Shown here: one piece after another, positions 1 through 9,393 of the stretch
How positions within the stretch are numbered: position 1 is the stretch's first letter
Layout of the letters: each line of letters opens with the position of its first letter
The notes under the pieces: model-generated
Told to the model about the DNA's origin: nothing
The model's input: the letters and a program-made list of their open reading frames with translations, nothing else
The model's database searches: none
Assembly: GCA_002401155.1 (NCBI GenBank)
Contig: NVSG01000002.1
Location: 63,023 to 127,022, forward strand
DNA: 64,000 bases
Direction of reading: 5' to 3'
Source of the DNA: Hyphomicrobiales bacterium
Lineage (GTDB): Bacteria > Pseudomonadota > Alphaproteobacteria > Rhizobiales > Rhizobiaceae
Translations under genes and position numbers: made by a program

Positions 1-744
1 AAAGCGCAGGAGTGGATTAAGACTTCAGGAGAAAAAATTGTCCTGATTTTTGAAGGGCGTGATGCAGCTGGCAAAGGGGGCACAATCAAGCGTTTCAATG
101 AACATCTAAATCCACGTAGTGCGCGGGTGGTGGCACTGGAAAAACCAACTGAGCGCGAGCGCAGCCAATGGTTCTTCCAGCGCTATATCTCCCATCTTCC
201 GGTTGCCGGAGAAATGGTCTTCTTTGATCGCTCCTGGTACAACCGCGCAGGCGTTGAGCGCGTGATGGGTTTTTGTACGCCCAATGAATATCTGGAGTTC
301 ATGCGTTCCTGCCCAGAATTTGAACGAATGATCACGCGCAGTGGCGTGCGCCTGTTCAAATACTGGTTCTCCGTCACACAAGAAGAGCAGCGCAGGCGTT
401 TCAAATCGCGCGAAGTGGACCCGCTAAAACAATGGAAGCTATCCCCCATTGATCGGGCATCATTGGATAAATGGGACGATTATACCGAAGCTAAAGAAGC
501 CATGTTCTTTTATACAGACACGGCCGATGCGCCATGGACTATCGTAAAATCGAACGATAAAAAACGTGCCCGTCTAGGTTGCATGCAACACTTTTTGGCA
601 AGCCTTCCCTATCCCGATAAAGACTATAGCGTTATCGCAGGCCTTGATCCGCTGATCGTCGGTTCAAGCGCTGATGTCATTGGCCAGAGTAGCCACATTC
701 TGGGTAAATCCCTGCACCCCAATCATCGCCGTAAGAGCAAATAA
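1..744 (+). CDS. ppk2: Polyphosphate kinase 2 family protein (5' truncated)
   Basis: Carboxy-terminal part of a PPK2-family enzyme, which moves phosphate between inorganic polyphosphate and nucleotides in the cytoplasm. The frame is open from base 1, so the start codon and the first few dozen residues lie outside the window; 247 residues are visible. The Walker A loop GRDAAGKGG sits at visible residues 19-27 and the Walker B and lid stretch DRSWYNRAGVERVMGF at 76-91, both typical of the family. The motifs do not tell whether GDP, ADP or AMP is preferred. The gene ends 51 bases before the convergent demethylase gene, with a hairpin in between. Confidence 0.93.
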   Translation, partial: KAQEWIKTSGEKIVLIFEGRDAAGKGGTIKRFNEHLNPRSARVVALEKPTERERSQWFFQRYISHLPVAGEMVFFDRSWYNRAGVERVMGFCTPNEYLEFMRSCPEFERMITRSGVRLFKYWFSVTQEEQRRRFKSREVDPLKQWKLSPIDRASLDKWDDYTEAKEAMFFYTDTADAPWTIVKSNDKKRARLGCMQHFLASLPYPDKDYSVIAGLDPLIVGSSADVIGQSSHILGKSLHPNHRRKSK

Positions 745-759
745 TCACTCTTTAAGATT

Positions 760-787
760 GGAAGCCCGGATAGTTTTCCGGACTTCC
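760..787. terminator. Hairpin between convergent genes
   Basis: An inverted repeat with 11-base arms (760-770 and 777-787) and a single mismatch lies between the ends of the ppk2 gene and the convergent demethylase gene. The T-run after it is weak on both strands, so a role as a two-way terminator is an inference from position and shape. Confidence 0.5.
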
Positions 788-795
788 ATATTTGT

Positions 796-2214
<1,419 letters not shown>

Positions 2215-2216
2215 CT

Positions 2217-2233
2217 AAATTGTATACATTAAT
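2217..2233. promoter_or_regulatory. Probable GntR operator before the demethylase gene
   Basis: The palindrome TGTATACA (2221-2228), extended on one side to TTGTATACA, lies 21-37 bases upstream of the demethylase ATG and just after the GntR stop codon. The same core sits in the GntR gene's own upstream region, at 3057-3074. Short TTGTATACAA-type palindromes are typical sites for FadR-subfamily GntR regulators; the pairing with this regulator is inferred from the two matching sites. Confidence 0.6.
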
Positions 2234-2244
2234 AGTTATTATGC

Positions 2245-2982
2245 TTATTGGGAGACCAGAGTCAGGCCCGGTATTTTCGGGATCAGACTTCGGTCCTGAT
2301 GCATCACGTAATCCAGATTTTTTCGCGCCATTCGGGCGTGTTCACGTGCCAATGCTTCGGCCCGTGCGCCCTCGCGCATTTCGATGGCTTCAACAATCGC
2401 CCGGTGCTGCGCCTGAGCGCTGGCCATGGACCGGCGAAAGGTTCGGTCGCCAAGAAAAGCATTGGGAGAAGCAAACGGCAACAGCTTAGCTCGCTCCAGT
2501 TCCCGGCGGATGATTTCACTACCGGAAAGACTGGAAAGCAGTTGGTGAAATTCAAAATTCAGTTCCTGATATTGGCTCACATCGCCATCTGCCACCGCGC
2601 GGCTGGTGATCGGGTCAAGGGCATCAACAACCAGTTTGATTTCGCGCAATTGTGAAGGTTCCACACCGCGCTCCGCCGCAAGACGGGCGCTGGTTCCTTC
2701 AAGTACGCCGCGAAGTTCGATGGCGTCATGCACATCTTCAAATGTGAAGGTACGTACCAGATATCCACCGCCCGATGCGCGCTCCAAAAGGCCTTCACCT
2801 TCGAGCCGCGATAGCGCTTCGCGAATTGGCGTGCGGGAAATCCCGATACGCTCCGCCAGAGATATCTCGGATAATCTTCCCCCGGCCGGCAGGGTTCCAT
2901 CCAGAACCATTTCGCGTAGCCGCATCAAGGCAATTTGATGCTGCTTCTTGCCGCTTTCAGGGGTATCTATTCCTGCAGTCAT
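2245..2982 (-). CDS. GntR family regulator (FCD/FadR type)
   Basis: DNA-binding regulator of 245 residues: an N-terminal winged helix-turn-helix (about residues 15-80, with GISRTPIREALSRLEGEGLL) and a C-terminal FCD ligand domain of helices with the His residues (NFEFHQLL, QHRAIVEAI, EHARMARKN) that often hold a metal in this family. The start ATG at 2980-2982 follows a strong GAGG ribosome site. It lies 48 bases upstream of the LigM-like gene on the same strand and is probably its regulator and its own, because matching palindromes precede both genes. The ligand is unknown; an aromatic acid or related carboxylate would fit. Confidence 0.9.
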   Translation of the reverse strand: MTAGIDTPESGKKQHQIALMRLREMVLDGTLPAGGRLSEISLAERIGISRTPIREALSRLEGEGLLERASGGGYLVRTFTFEDVHDAIELRGVLEGTSARLAAERGVEPSQLREIKLVVDALDPITSRAVADGDVSQYQELNFEFHQLLSSLSGSEIIRRELERAKLLPFASPNAFLGDRTFRRSMASAQAQHRAIVEAIEMREGARAEALAREHARMARKNLDYVMHQDRSLIPKIPGLTLVSQ

Positions 2983-3056
2983 TTTTCCTCCAAAATGAGC
3001 GCTTCTCCGATTGCTCTTTGGTATTCATCTCTTCCGACCATGCACTACGTTTCAAC

Positions 3057-3074
3057 ATAATTGTATACAATTAT
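3057..3074. promoter_or_regulatory. Perfect 18-base palindrome, probable GntR operator
   Basis: ATAATTGTATACAATTAT is a perfect inverted repeat, about 75 bases upstream of the GntR start codon. Its core TTGTATACAA matches the site before the neighbouring demethylase gene, which points to self-regulation by the GntR protein. The link is inferred; no binding data can be read from sequence. Confidence 0.68.
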
Positions 3075-3412
3075 AAGTCAATTGGATGGCAAAAGATTTT
3101 TCTACCAGAATAGAGAGGGATGCTGTGCTCCTGACAGGCGTGCCTCAAACAAGCGTGGTCTTGTTGGATGACTCATTTTGTTGGCATTCGGCTCGCCTTG
3201 TGCCAAATAGCACATCCAATTTTGCCGCCACATCCTATCTCCATTGTGTAGGGAGTGCAATTTGGACTTCCTGTCAGGAGTCTCGGTGAACGCCCCTACC
3301 GGGGCTTCTGACGCCTTCGGGCCTAATCGGTTTGATCGATGGTTCCTATATGTCGACGACAGATGTATGGTAATTTCGAAATCAGATTACGCCAGATTAT
3401 GAAAGACCCTGA
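3075..3412. other. Gene-poor stretch with one small hairpin
   Basis: About 340 bases with no convincing gene. A 67-codon frame at 3086-3289 lacks a ribosome site and any recognisable feature. The only clear structure is the perfect hairpin GCCCC-TACC-GGGGC at 3292-3305, without a T-run. The promoter of the hypothetical gene at 3413 may lie here, but I see no convincing -35/-10 pair. Confidence 0.4.
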
Positions 3413-3775
3413 ATGAAGATTATCGAGGTGAAGGCCGGAGAGCGTAAGCGGATTATTCGAAGAATTTCCAGCAGCATGCAAAAAACTTACCATTTCGCAG
3501 CAGAGCCAGTGACAGACGGAGAGGTTCTGTCCGGCACTATTGAGATAAGGGGCTCCAGATGGATGTTCCCAAAAGCTCCGACTATGCAAAAACTGGAAGA
3601 GAATAATTCCGTCGAAAAGGGCGTGTGGGACACGATTTACAGCGTATATGTCATTCCTGAATGTGATGTAAAAATCATGTTCATCGATGCGCGTTTAAGA
3701 AATATCGCGATCTATCTTACCTTGGCAATTTTTGTCACAGTCATCGCGATTATTTTCACCCTGAACCTTGCCTAG
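3413..3775 (+). CDS. Hypothetical tail-anchored membrane protein
   Basis: A 120-residue protein I do not recognise. The first 95 residues are soluble and charged, with a Lys/Arg-rich patch near the start; the last 24 (from about residue 96) form one hydrophobic helix that ends at the C-terminus, as in tail-anchored proteins with the bulk of the chain in the cytoplasm. It stops 7 bases before the convergent panC gene. No clear partner lies next to it. The ATG at 3413 is the first in frame; its upstream ribosome site is weak, so the existence of the protein is likely but not certain. Confidence 0.55.
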   Translation: MKIIEVKAGERKRIIRRISSSMQKTYHFAAEPVTDGEVLSGTIEIRGSRWMFPKAPTMQKLEENNSVEKGVWDTIYSVYVIPECDVKIMFIDARLRNIAIYLTLAIFVTVIAIIFTLNLA

Positions 3776-3782
3776 TGCAACA

Positions 3783-4637
3783 TTAAGCACCGTGTTTGAA
3801 TGTTCTTTGATCAATCAACAGAACGTCACCAAAGGAAACGGCCAGCAGGGCAACGGCAGGGCGGTTGATTTTCCCACGTAGCGGAGCAAGTGTTGCCGCA
3901 TCGCGGATATCGATTGAGCGGATTTGTGCAAGAGGCTCAGTTTCGATCTGGCTTCGAATAAATTTTGTAAGTTTTTGTGCCGTAACACTGGTGGTCAAAC
4001 AGATGTCTTCTGCAGAAAATAACGCCTGAGATAAAATTACGGAGCCACGCCGTTCCTTGGTTCCAAGCATCGCATTGCGCGAAGACATGGCCAGTCCGTC
4101 TGCTTCGCGCACAGTGGGCACACCGCAAATTTCAACCGGCATATCCAGATCGCGCACCATGCGTTTGATCACTTGAAGTTGCTGGTAATCCTTCTCTCCA
4201 AAATAGGCGCGGTCCGGCTGGCAAATATTGAACAATTTAGCGACAACGGTCGTGACCCCGCGAAAATGGCCCGGACGAATACGCCCGATCAAAATGCGCG
4301 ACAGGCGCGTTGCTTCAATGATTGTTTCACTGCCCCGTACATACATTTCCTGCGGGGAGGGTGTAAAAACGGCGTCCACACCTTCAGCTTTCAACATGGC
4401 AATATCGCGTTCAAGATCACGCGGATAGCTGGAAAGGTCTTCATTCGCTCCAAACTGTGTCGGGTTCACAAAGATCGTAACTATAACCCGGTCACAAGCT
4501 GCCCGCGCCTGACGCACCAGTTCCATATGCCCGTCATGGAGAAACCCCATCGTGGGGACAAGACCAATTGTATGGCCATTTTTGCGATAGCCAGCTTGAA
4601 GCGCATAAATGTCTAGTTTCGTTTCGCAAATCTGCAT
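3783..4637 (-). CDS. panC: Pantothenate synthetase
   Basis: Joins pantoate and beta-alanine with ATP to make pantothenate, the precursor of coenzyme A, in the cytoplasm. The 284-residue length is normal. Family motifs are present in order: PTMGFLHDGHM with the HxGH nucleotide-binding motif (about residues 28-38), FVNPTQF, GEKDYQQ in place of the KMSKS loop, and SSRN for substrate binding. The ATG at 4635-4637 is used. panB is not next to it, so pantothenate synthesis is split in this genome. The gene stands alone, facing the hypothetical gene at 3413. Confidence 0.95.
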   Translation of the reverse strand: MQICETKLDIYALQAGYRKNGHTIGLVPTMGFLHDGHMELVRQARAACDRVIVTIFVNPTQFGANEDLSSYPRDLERDIAMLKAEGVDAVFTPSPQEMYVRGSETIIEATRLSRILIGRIRPGHFRGVTTVVAKLFNICQPDRAYFGEKDYQQLQVIKRMVRDLDMPVEICGVPTVREADGLAMSSRNAMLGTKERRGSVILSQALFSAEDICLTTSVTAQKLTKFIRSQIETEPLAQIRSIDIRDAATLAPLRGKINRPAVALLAVSFGDVLLIDQRTFKHGA

Positions 4638-4790
4638 TCTGCAAAGACCCGATCATTTAGAACTGTCGCCCATAAAGAATGAACAACTCAAAATAACTTG
4701 TCCATGATTGGATGCTGCAATGCAATAAATTTTTAGGAAGGTTAGCTATAGAGAGATGGTCCGAATCACCGTGAACGCCCGACCTTAGTC

Positions 4791-5606
4791 TCAGAGCACA
4801 CCTTCGCGCGCGGCTTGATAAACCGTAGCAATTACTGGTCGGAAACCAAGATCGCGTGCGAGGGCGCCATCGATCAGACCCCACCAAGGGTTTGAAAGCG
4901 GCTCGGATGACGGTTCGATGGGCTCTCCGACAAGCTCACAGAGGTCGTAGATTGACATCGGTGCCTCATCGGTGGTGTTGACAATTTTTCCGTCCAATAC
5001 CCCGCTTAACGCTAGCTGTATGAAAGCCGCAATATCGCGGTGATGGATCATGCTCAGCTTGCTTGCAGGGTGCAATTTGAATTTTTTTGCGAGCTGAGGC
5101 AGCGATTCTAGGTGGCCGTCTTTATCTCCATAGACAAAACCAAAGCGCAGGATCGACCAGTTGAGCCCGCTGCTGCGAAGTTCAGCTTCGGCAGCCACCT
5201 TGCTGGCCGGATAATCCAGTTTCGGGTTAACGGCATCCTCTTCTCGTCCGGGCCGCGGGCTGTCGGCATCATAGACGAGGCTGGTGCTTGCCATGATGAA
5301 GCGCGCATCCGGCGCATGCTGCTTTGCAGCCTCAATGAGATTTTGCGTACCTTTTAGGTTGGTAGCCCAGATAAGGTCAGGATCGGGCGTGCGCAGCACA
5401 GCTGCAAGGTGCACGATGGCAGACACGCCTTCGACGGCTTTATTGAGCGTTTCCGGGATAGAGAGATCCCCATCAACCGGTGTCACACCTGCGGGAAGTT
5501 CTTTACCCGCACGCACCAGAGCGCGGCAATCAATACCAGCATCGACGAGGCGAGTTAGCAGGCGTGAACCCACGAGACCTGTGCCACCGGTGATAAGTAT
5601 AGTCAT
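4791..5606 (-). CDS. NAD(P)-dependent epimerase/dehydratase family protein
   Basis: Extended short-chain dehydrogenase/reductase of 271 residues with a Rossmann fold. The N-terminal dinucleotide loop is TGGTGLVGSRLL, followed by an acidic DGDLS stretch and HLAAVLR. The usual YxxxK pair appears as YPASK, preceded by a Ser-rich strand (STSLVYD). The substrate cannot be told from sequence. Its ATG overlaps the stop of the upstream MarR gene by four bases (ATGA), so the two are translated together, and the palindromic operator upstream of the MarR gene probably controls both. Such MarR-SDR pairs often respond to a small toxic or signal compound; that role is inferred. Confidence 0.85.
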   Translation of the reverse strand: MTILITGGTGLVGSRLLTRLVDAGIDCRALVRAGKELPAGVTPVDGDLSIPETLNKAVEGVSAIVHLAAVLRTPDPDLIWATNLKGTQNLIEAAKQHAPDARFIMASTSLVYDADSPRPGREEDAVNPKLDYPASKVAAEAELRSSGLNWSILRFGFVYGDKDGHLESLPQLAKKFKLHPASKLSMIHHRDIAAFIQLALSGVLDGKIVNTTDEAPMSIYDLCELVGEPIEPSSEPLSNPWWGLIDGALARDLGFRPVIATVYQAAREGVL

Positions 5607-6055
5607 GTCTTTTTTCCTTCGTTTGCAAGAGCTTGCAGTCGTGCTGTTGCCGACTGGAGTACCCGAACGACGGTCGCTATATCCTCTTCATCGACCCCCT
5701 CAAAGGCGTCCTTCCGGATGAGTGCAATCGGATCGGGCAGGTTATGCCAGAGTCTGACCCCCGCGGGCGTGAGCTTCAAAATCCTCTGGCGCTGGTCCTC
5801 GGGGTCCGGCATCTGATCGACAATGCCTTTGCGGACGAGGGCGCGGACGATGCCGCTCAGCGTCGGTTTTTCCACCTGCAAAAGGCGCAGAAGGTCGCGC
5901 TGTGCCATCGGTCCGTCGTGGACCAGATGCCACAAGACGTACCATTGTGATGACCCAAGGTCGTACGGACGCAAAGTTGTTTCCACCACGGCTCGGCTGG
6001 CGAGATAGAATTTTTTTGCCCATATTCCGGCCGAATTATCTTTTGTGATGTCCAA
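5603..6055 (-). CDS. MarR family regulator
   Basis: A 150-residue winged-helix regulator. The recognition region reads GPMAQRDLLRLLQVEKPTLS and is followed by the wing with DPEDQRQRILKLT, as in MarR proteins. The start codon is a TTG at 6053-6055, chosen because AAAGGA lies eight bases upstream and no ATG precedes the domain. The stop overlaps the start of the SDR gene by four bases. A long inverted repeat lies 11-53 bases upstream of the start and is very likely the operator, so self-repression of the two-gene operon is probable. The inducer is unknown. Confidence 0.9.
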   Translation of the reverse strand: MDITKDNSAGIWAKKFYLASRAVVETTLRPYDLGSSQWYVLWHLVHDGPMAQRDLLRLLQVEKPTLSGIVRALVRKGIVDQMPDPEDQRQRILKLTPAGVRLWHNLPDPIALIRKDAFEGVDEEDIATVVRVLQSATARLQALANEGKKT

Positions 6056-6065
6056 ATCAGCTTCC

Positions 6066-6108
6066 TTTAGTTCGGCACCTAACTAATATGGTTTGGTGCC
6101 GAACTAAA
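6066..6108. promoter_or_regulatory. Double MarR operator
   Basis: Two perfect 14-base arms (6066-6079 and 6095-6108) flank a 15-base spacer. Within them are two overlapping MarR-like sites. One is TTAGTTCGGCACCTAACTAA at 6067-6086; the other, on the opposite strand at 6088-6107, shares its first 13 bases. Their centres are 21 bases apart, two helical turns, so two dimers could bind one face of the DNA. It lies directly upstream of the MarR-SDR operon. Confidence 0.75.
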
Positions 6109-6253
6109 TGTCAAGTACAAAAGGTATTTTACCCCGATCTTCGACATTTATGATGGTTTGCTAAGGGCTCGAAGCAGCCCTTGGGCAGTTCTCGTTTCGA
6201 GTCAATATCTTGACGGAAAAGTCAAATATCTCTGGTGTTTTATATGGAGGAAA

Positions 6254-6330
6254 TGGTGCACCCGGGAAGATTCGAACTCCCGACCCCTTGATTCGTAGTC
6301 AAGTACTCTATCCAACTGAGCTACGGGTGC
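6254..6330 (-). tRNA. tRNA-Arg (anticodon ACG)
   Basis: The minus strand folds into a full cloverleaf: acceptor GCACCCG with CGGGTGC, a D arm with AGTTGGATA, an anticodon stem CTTGA/TCAAG around the loop CTACGAA (anticodon ACG), and a T arm with TTCGAAT. The 3' CCA is encoded (6254-6256 read on the minus strand). The A at the wobble position would be changed to inosine by TadA to read CGU, CGC and CGA arginine codons. Confidence 0.97.
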
Positions 6331-6464
6331 GTTGCTTCGGCAGTGAAATTTAAACCACCTTGCAGGGCGTTTTCCTACTGCCTTGGGCGGCCAATTGCAA
6401 GCCTGTATCTTCAATTTGTCCAATAATTCCGGATTAATTGAAAGCCTCGGTTTTGTGCCTTGTC

Positions 6465-7943
6465 CTATTCTGCGGCTATGTCCAGATTTCCCGGGTCATC
6501 TGGCAGGTTGAGTACAATCACCGTGCCGGTTGAATCCGTGCTTTCAATGGCGATGGAACCTCCGTGAGCTCGCATCAAATCTGCGGCAATCGACATGCCC
6601 AAACCTGTGCCGCCCTGCCGGGTTGAACCCTGAAACGCCTGAAAGAATTTTTCTCTCGCTTTCTTGCCAATGCCGGGGCCTGTATCGCTTATCCGGATGG
6701 AAACAGAATCTGCATTACGCTCAGCTCTGATGCGTAAGATTGGTGCGGAAGCCTCAGAGGTCTCCATGGCCTGAACCGCATTTCTGCAAATATTCATCAG
6801 CACCCGAAAAAGCTGCTTGGCATCGGCCTCAATTTTCAATTGTTGTGGAACCTCATTGACCCAGCTCACAACGCCCTTTTGATCCAGCCCCAGTAATTCA
6901 TAAACTTCGTCAGCCAATTGGTGCAAATGCACGACGCTGCGTACCAGCGGCGTTTCGCGCGTGCTGGAATAGCCAAGCACCGAACCTGTATATTCCACTG
7001 CCCGGTCAATGATTTTGATCAGCCTCGGCGCAAATTGCTGCACGGCCGGGTCCGTTGAATTGGATAGCCGGTCGGAGAGCAACAGGGCGGTGGCCAAAAT
7101 ATTGCGCAAATCATGATTGACCTGCGACACAGCCAGTCCCAAATCTGCCAGCCGCCGCTTTTGCCTCAAAGTGTGCTGCAACTCTTCCTGAAATTCTGCC
7201 AGTCGGTGCTCGGCAATACCAATTTCATCACGCCGGCTGCTGGGAGAAAAAATCAGCGCAGAATTTTCCGGGTCATCGGAAAACGCGCTCATATTGCCGG
7301 AAATGTTACGAATGGGCTGCACGATCAACCAGTGTAGCGCCAGAAACACCATGACGGCAGTGATCAGCGAAATTGCAAAGGAAATCAGCAACACATTTTT
7401 GGAATAGATCAAAAGTGCCGATGATAAATGGCGGTCTTCCTGAACCAGTTCGATAATGGCATCGTGCGATTTCATGGTGGCAAACACGCGGTAATATTGC
7501 TTCTGGTCCGAAGTCAGAAAAGTAAACGCCATGCCGATGGCATTGAGCGGTCCAAAATCATCAAGATTGATATGGGCGGTTAATTCAGCCTCCATATCGT
7601 TGGAAGCCATCAGCGTTGACATGCCGCCCTCACGAATGACCACGGCCACGGATTGGGTCGCATCCAGCAATTGTTGTTGCGCTTCGCCCGACAACATCAC
7701 TTCTTTGGAATCTAGAAATACGATGCTTGCAACTTCTGCTGTATCGAGCTTGTTTTGCAGCCATGTCACGCAGAAATTGGCAACCGACGGAACGAAAATC
7801 AGCACCTCCGCGATCATCACAAAGATCACCGTCAAAACCAGCAATTTCCCCGAGAGTCCACGCAGAAACGAAGGCCGTTTTGGCACGTTCGTTGTTTTCT
7901 TATTCTCAGGGTCTGTTGATCGTTCCAAATGCGTTCTCCCCAC
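6465..7943 (-). CDS. Orphan sensor histidine kinase
   Basis: Membrane sensor kinase of 492 residues. A transmembrane segment at about 32-55 and another at 183-207 enclose a periplasmic sensor region. A HAMP linker follows, then the phospho-acceptor box VNHDLRN with His277, an N box (NICRNAVQAM) and ATP-lid G boxes DTGPGIG and GGTGLGMSIA. The catalytic parts look intact. No response regulator lies beside it, so its partner is elsewhere. The longest frame starts with GTG at 7943; a TTG at 7928, seven bases after GGGGAG, is an equally good start. It ends 134 bases from tRNA-Arg and starts 19 bases after the flavoprotein gene, with which it may be transcribed. Confidence 0.88.
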   Translation of the reverse strand: MGRTHLERSTDPENKKTTNVPKRPSFLRGLSGKLLVLTVIFVMIAEVLIFVPSVANFCVTWLQNKLDTAEVASIVFLDSKEVMLSGEAQQQLLDATQSVAVVIREGGMSTLMASNDMEAELTAHINLDDFGPLNAIGMAFTFLTSDQKQYYRVFATMKSHDAIIELVQEDRHLSSALLIYSKNVLLISFAISLITAVMVFLALHWLIVQPIRNISGNMSAFSDDPENSALIFSPSSRRDEIGIAEHRLAEFQEELQHTLRQKRRLADLGLAVSQVNHDLRNILATALLLSDRLSNSTDPAVQQFAPRLIKIIDRAVEYTGSVLGYSSTRETPLVRSVVHLHQLADEVYELLGLDQKGVVSWVNEVPQQLKIEADAKQLFRVLMNICRNAVQAMETSEASAPILRIRAERNADSVSIRISDTGPGIGKKAREKFFQAFQGSTRQGGTGLGMSIAADLMRAHGGSIAIESTDSTGTVIVLNLPDDPGNLDIAAE

Positions 7944-7962
7944 GCTTAAATAGCGACTGTTC

Positions 7963-9393
7963 TCAGCCGAATTTCCTCAAAAACCCAACCAGCCAGCGCA
8001 CGAAAGGTTTGCGGGTCAGGGGCACATAATAGCTTGTTGCCGCCCGCTTGCCAATTTCACTCATCGTTGGGTAGGGCGCCACATAGCCCGATACATCGCG
8101 CACCGTTAGCCCTTTTGAGACCGCCAATGCCCACATATTAATCATCTCTCCGGCATTCGCGCCAGCAATGGAAACGCCCAATATCTTGCCCTTTTTATCG
8201 GTGATCATCTTGATCAGGCCTTTGGTCTTACGTTCAGCCTGCGCCCGGTCATTTTCATGGTAGGGCCAGCGCAAAATGCTGATTTTTTTGAATTTCTTGG
8301 CGGCAGTTTCCTCGTTAAGGCCCACATGCGCCAATTCAGGGTCCGTATAGGTCACCCAAGGGATGATGCTTTCATCGACCACAGCCTTTTTGCGGAACAA
8401 AATAGCCCGCAGCACCAGCCCCGCGTGATATCCCGCCACATGGGTAAATTGCAGACCACCCGCCACATCGCCAATGGCATAAACGCGGCTGTTGCTGCTG
8501 CGTAAAGCATTGTTGACCTTGATGCCGCGGCGATCAAAATCAATGCCGGCCTTTTCAAGGCCGAGCCCTTCCACATTCACCGAGCGGCCAACGGCCACCA
8601 ATAAATGCGTGCCGTCGATGGTTTCTTCTTGTCCCTCAACGTTGATCGTTACGCGAACGCCTGTTTTGCCGCGCTTTGCAACGGAGGAAACCATCGCTCC
8701 TTCGCGAATGGTGATGCCTTCCTCGCGCAGGTTTTCCAATACTACGGCTGCAAGTTCCGGATCATCCTTGCCCAGCGCTTTCATGCCCTCAAGCACGGTA
8801 ACGGTTGAACCGAGCCTGCGATGGGCTTGTGCCATTTCGAGGCCGATAGGGCCGCCGCCAATGATCACCAGATGGCTAAGCTTGCGGGTGTTTTCAAACA
8901 GCGATTCATTGGTGAAATAATCCACATCCTCAAGGCCGGGAATGGGCGGTACAAAGGCCGATGAACCGGTGGCGATCACAAAGCGGCGTGCGCGAATTTC
9001 TGTGTCGCCCGCGACTACTGTGTTCGCATCCTTAAATCGGGCAGTGGCTTCAATCACCTTGACACCAAGGGCGGTGAAGCGTTCAACGGAATCATTGGGT
9101 GCAATCGCCGCAATCACGCTCTGAACGTGCTTATTGACCTTGCGATGATCAATTTTGATATCGCCGCCAAATGAGACACCGAATTTCGATGCATCCCGCA
9201 TCGATTGGGCGTGTTTTCCTGCTGCAAGCAAGGCTTTTGACGGGACGCAGCCATAGTTGAGGCAGTCGCCGCCCATCTTTCCTTTTTCAATCAAGACAAC
9301 GGATACACCGAAGGCCGCGGCGGCCGCAGCAACGCTCAAGCCGCCTGATCCGGCACCGATAACGCAAATATCAGGAGTTAATGTCTCAGTCAT
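7963..9393 (-). CDS. Mercuric-reductase-like NAD(P)/FAD oxidoreductase
   Basis: Class I flavoprotein disulfide reductase of 476 residues. It has the N-terminal FAD loop GAGSGGLSVAAAAA, the redox disulfide in GGDCLNYGCVPSK, an NAD(P)-binding IIGGGPIGLEMA and the FAD-binding AIGDVAGG. In lipoamide dehydrogenases the dimerisation domain carries HxHPT; here the matching place reads VAPYPTMSE, so the catalytic His is absent. It also lacks the C-terminal vicinal cysteines of true MerA. It therefore belongs to the MerA-like group of unknown substrate often linked to TVP38 membrane proteins. Its ATG overlaps the end of the upstream TVP38 gene by eight bases, so the two form one unit. Confidence 0.88.
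   Translation of the reverse strand: MTETLTPDICVIGAGSGGLSVAAAAAAFGVSVVLIEKGKMGGDCLNYGCVPSKALLAAGKHAQSMRDASKFGVSFGGDIKIDHRKVNKHVQSVIAAIAPNDSVERFTALGVKVIEATARFKDANTVVAGDTEIRARRFVIATGSSAFVPPIPGLEDVDYFTNESLFENTRKLSHLVIIGGGPIGLEMAQAHRRLGSTVTVLEGMKALGKDDPELAAVVLENLREEGITIREGAMVSSVAKRGKTGVRVTINVEGQEETIDGTHLLVAVGRSVNVEGLGLEKAGIDFDRRGIKVNNALRSSNSRVYAIGDVAGGLQFTHVAGYHAGLVLRAILFRKKAVVDESIIPWVTYTDPELAHVGLNEETAAKKFKKISILRWPYHENDRAQAERKTKGLIKMITDKKGKILGVSIAGANAGEMINMWALAVSKGLTVRDVSGYVAPYPTMSEIGKRAATSYYVPLTRKPFVRWLVGFLRKFG

Noticed and set aside
3086..3289. A 67-codon frame downstream of the GntR upstream region
   Set aside because: Weak ribosome site, no motif, low-complexity composition.
7963..9393. True mercuric reductase and mer operon
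   Set aside because: The C-terminal vicinal cysteines and the HxHPT motif are missing, and no merT, merP or merR lies nearby.
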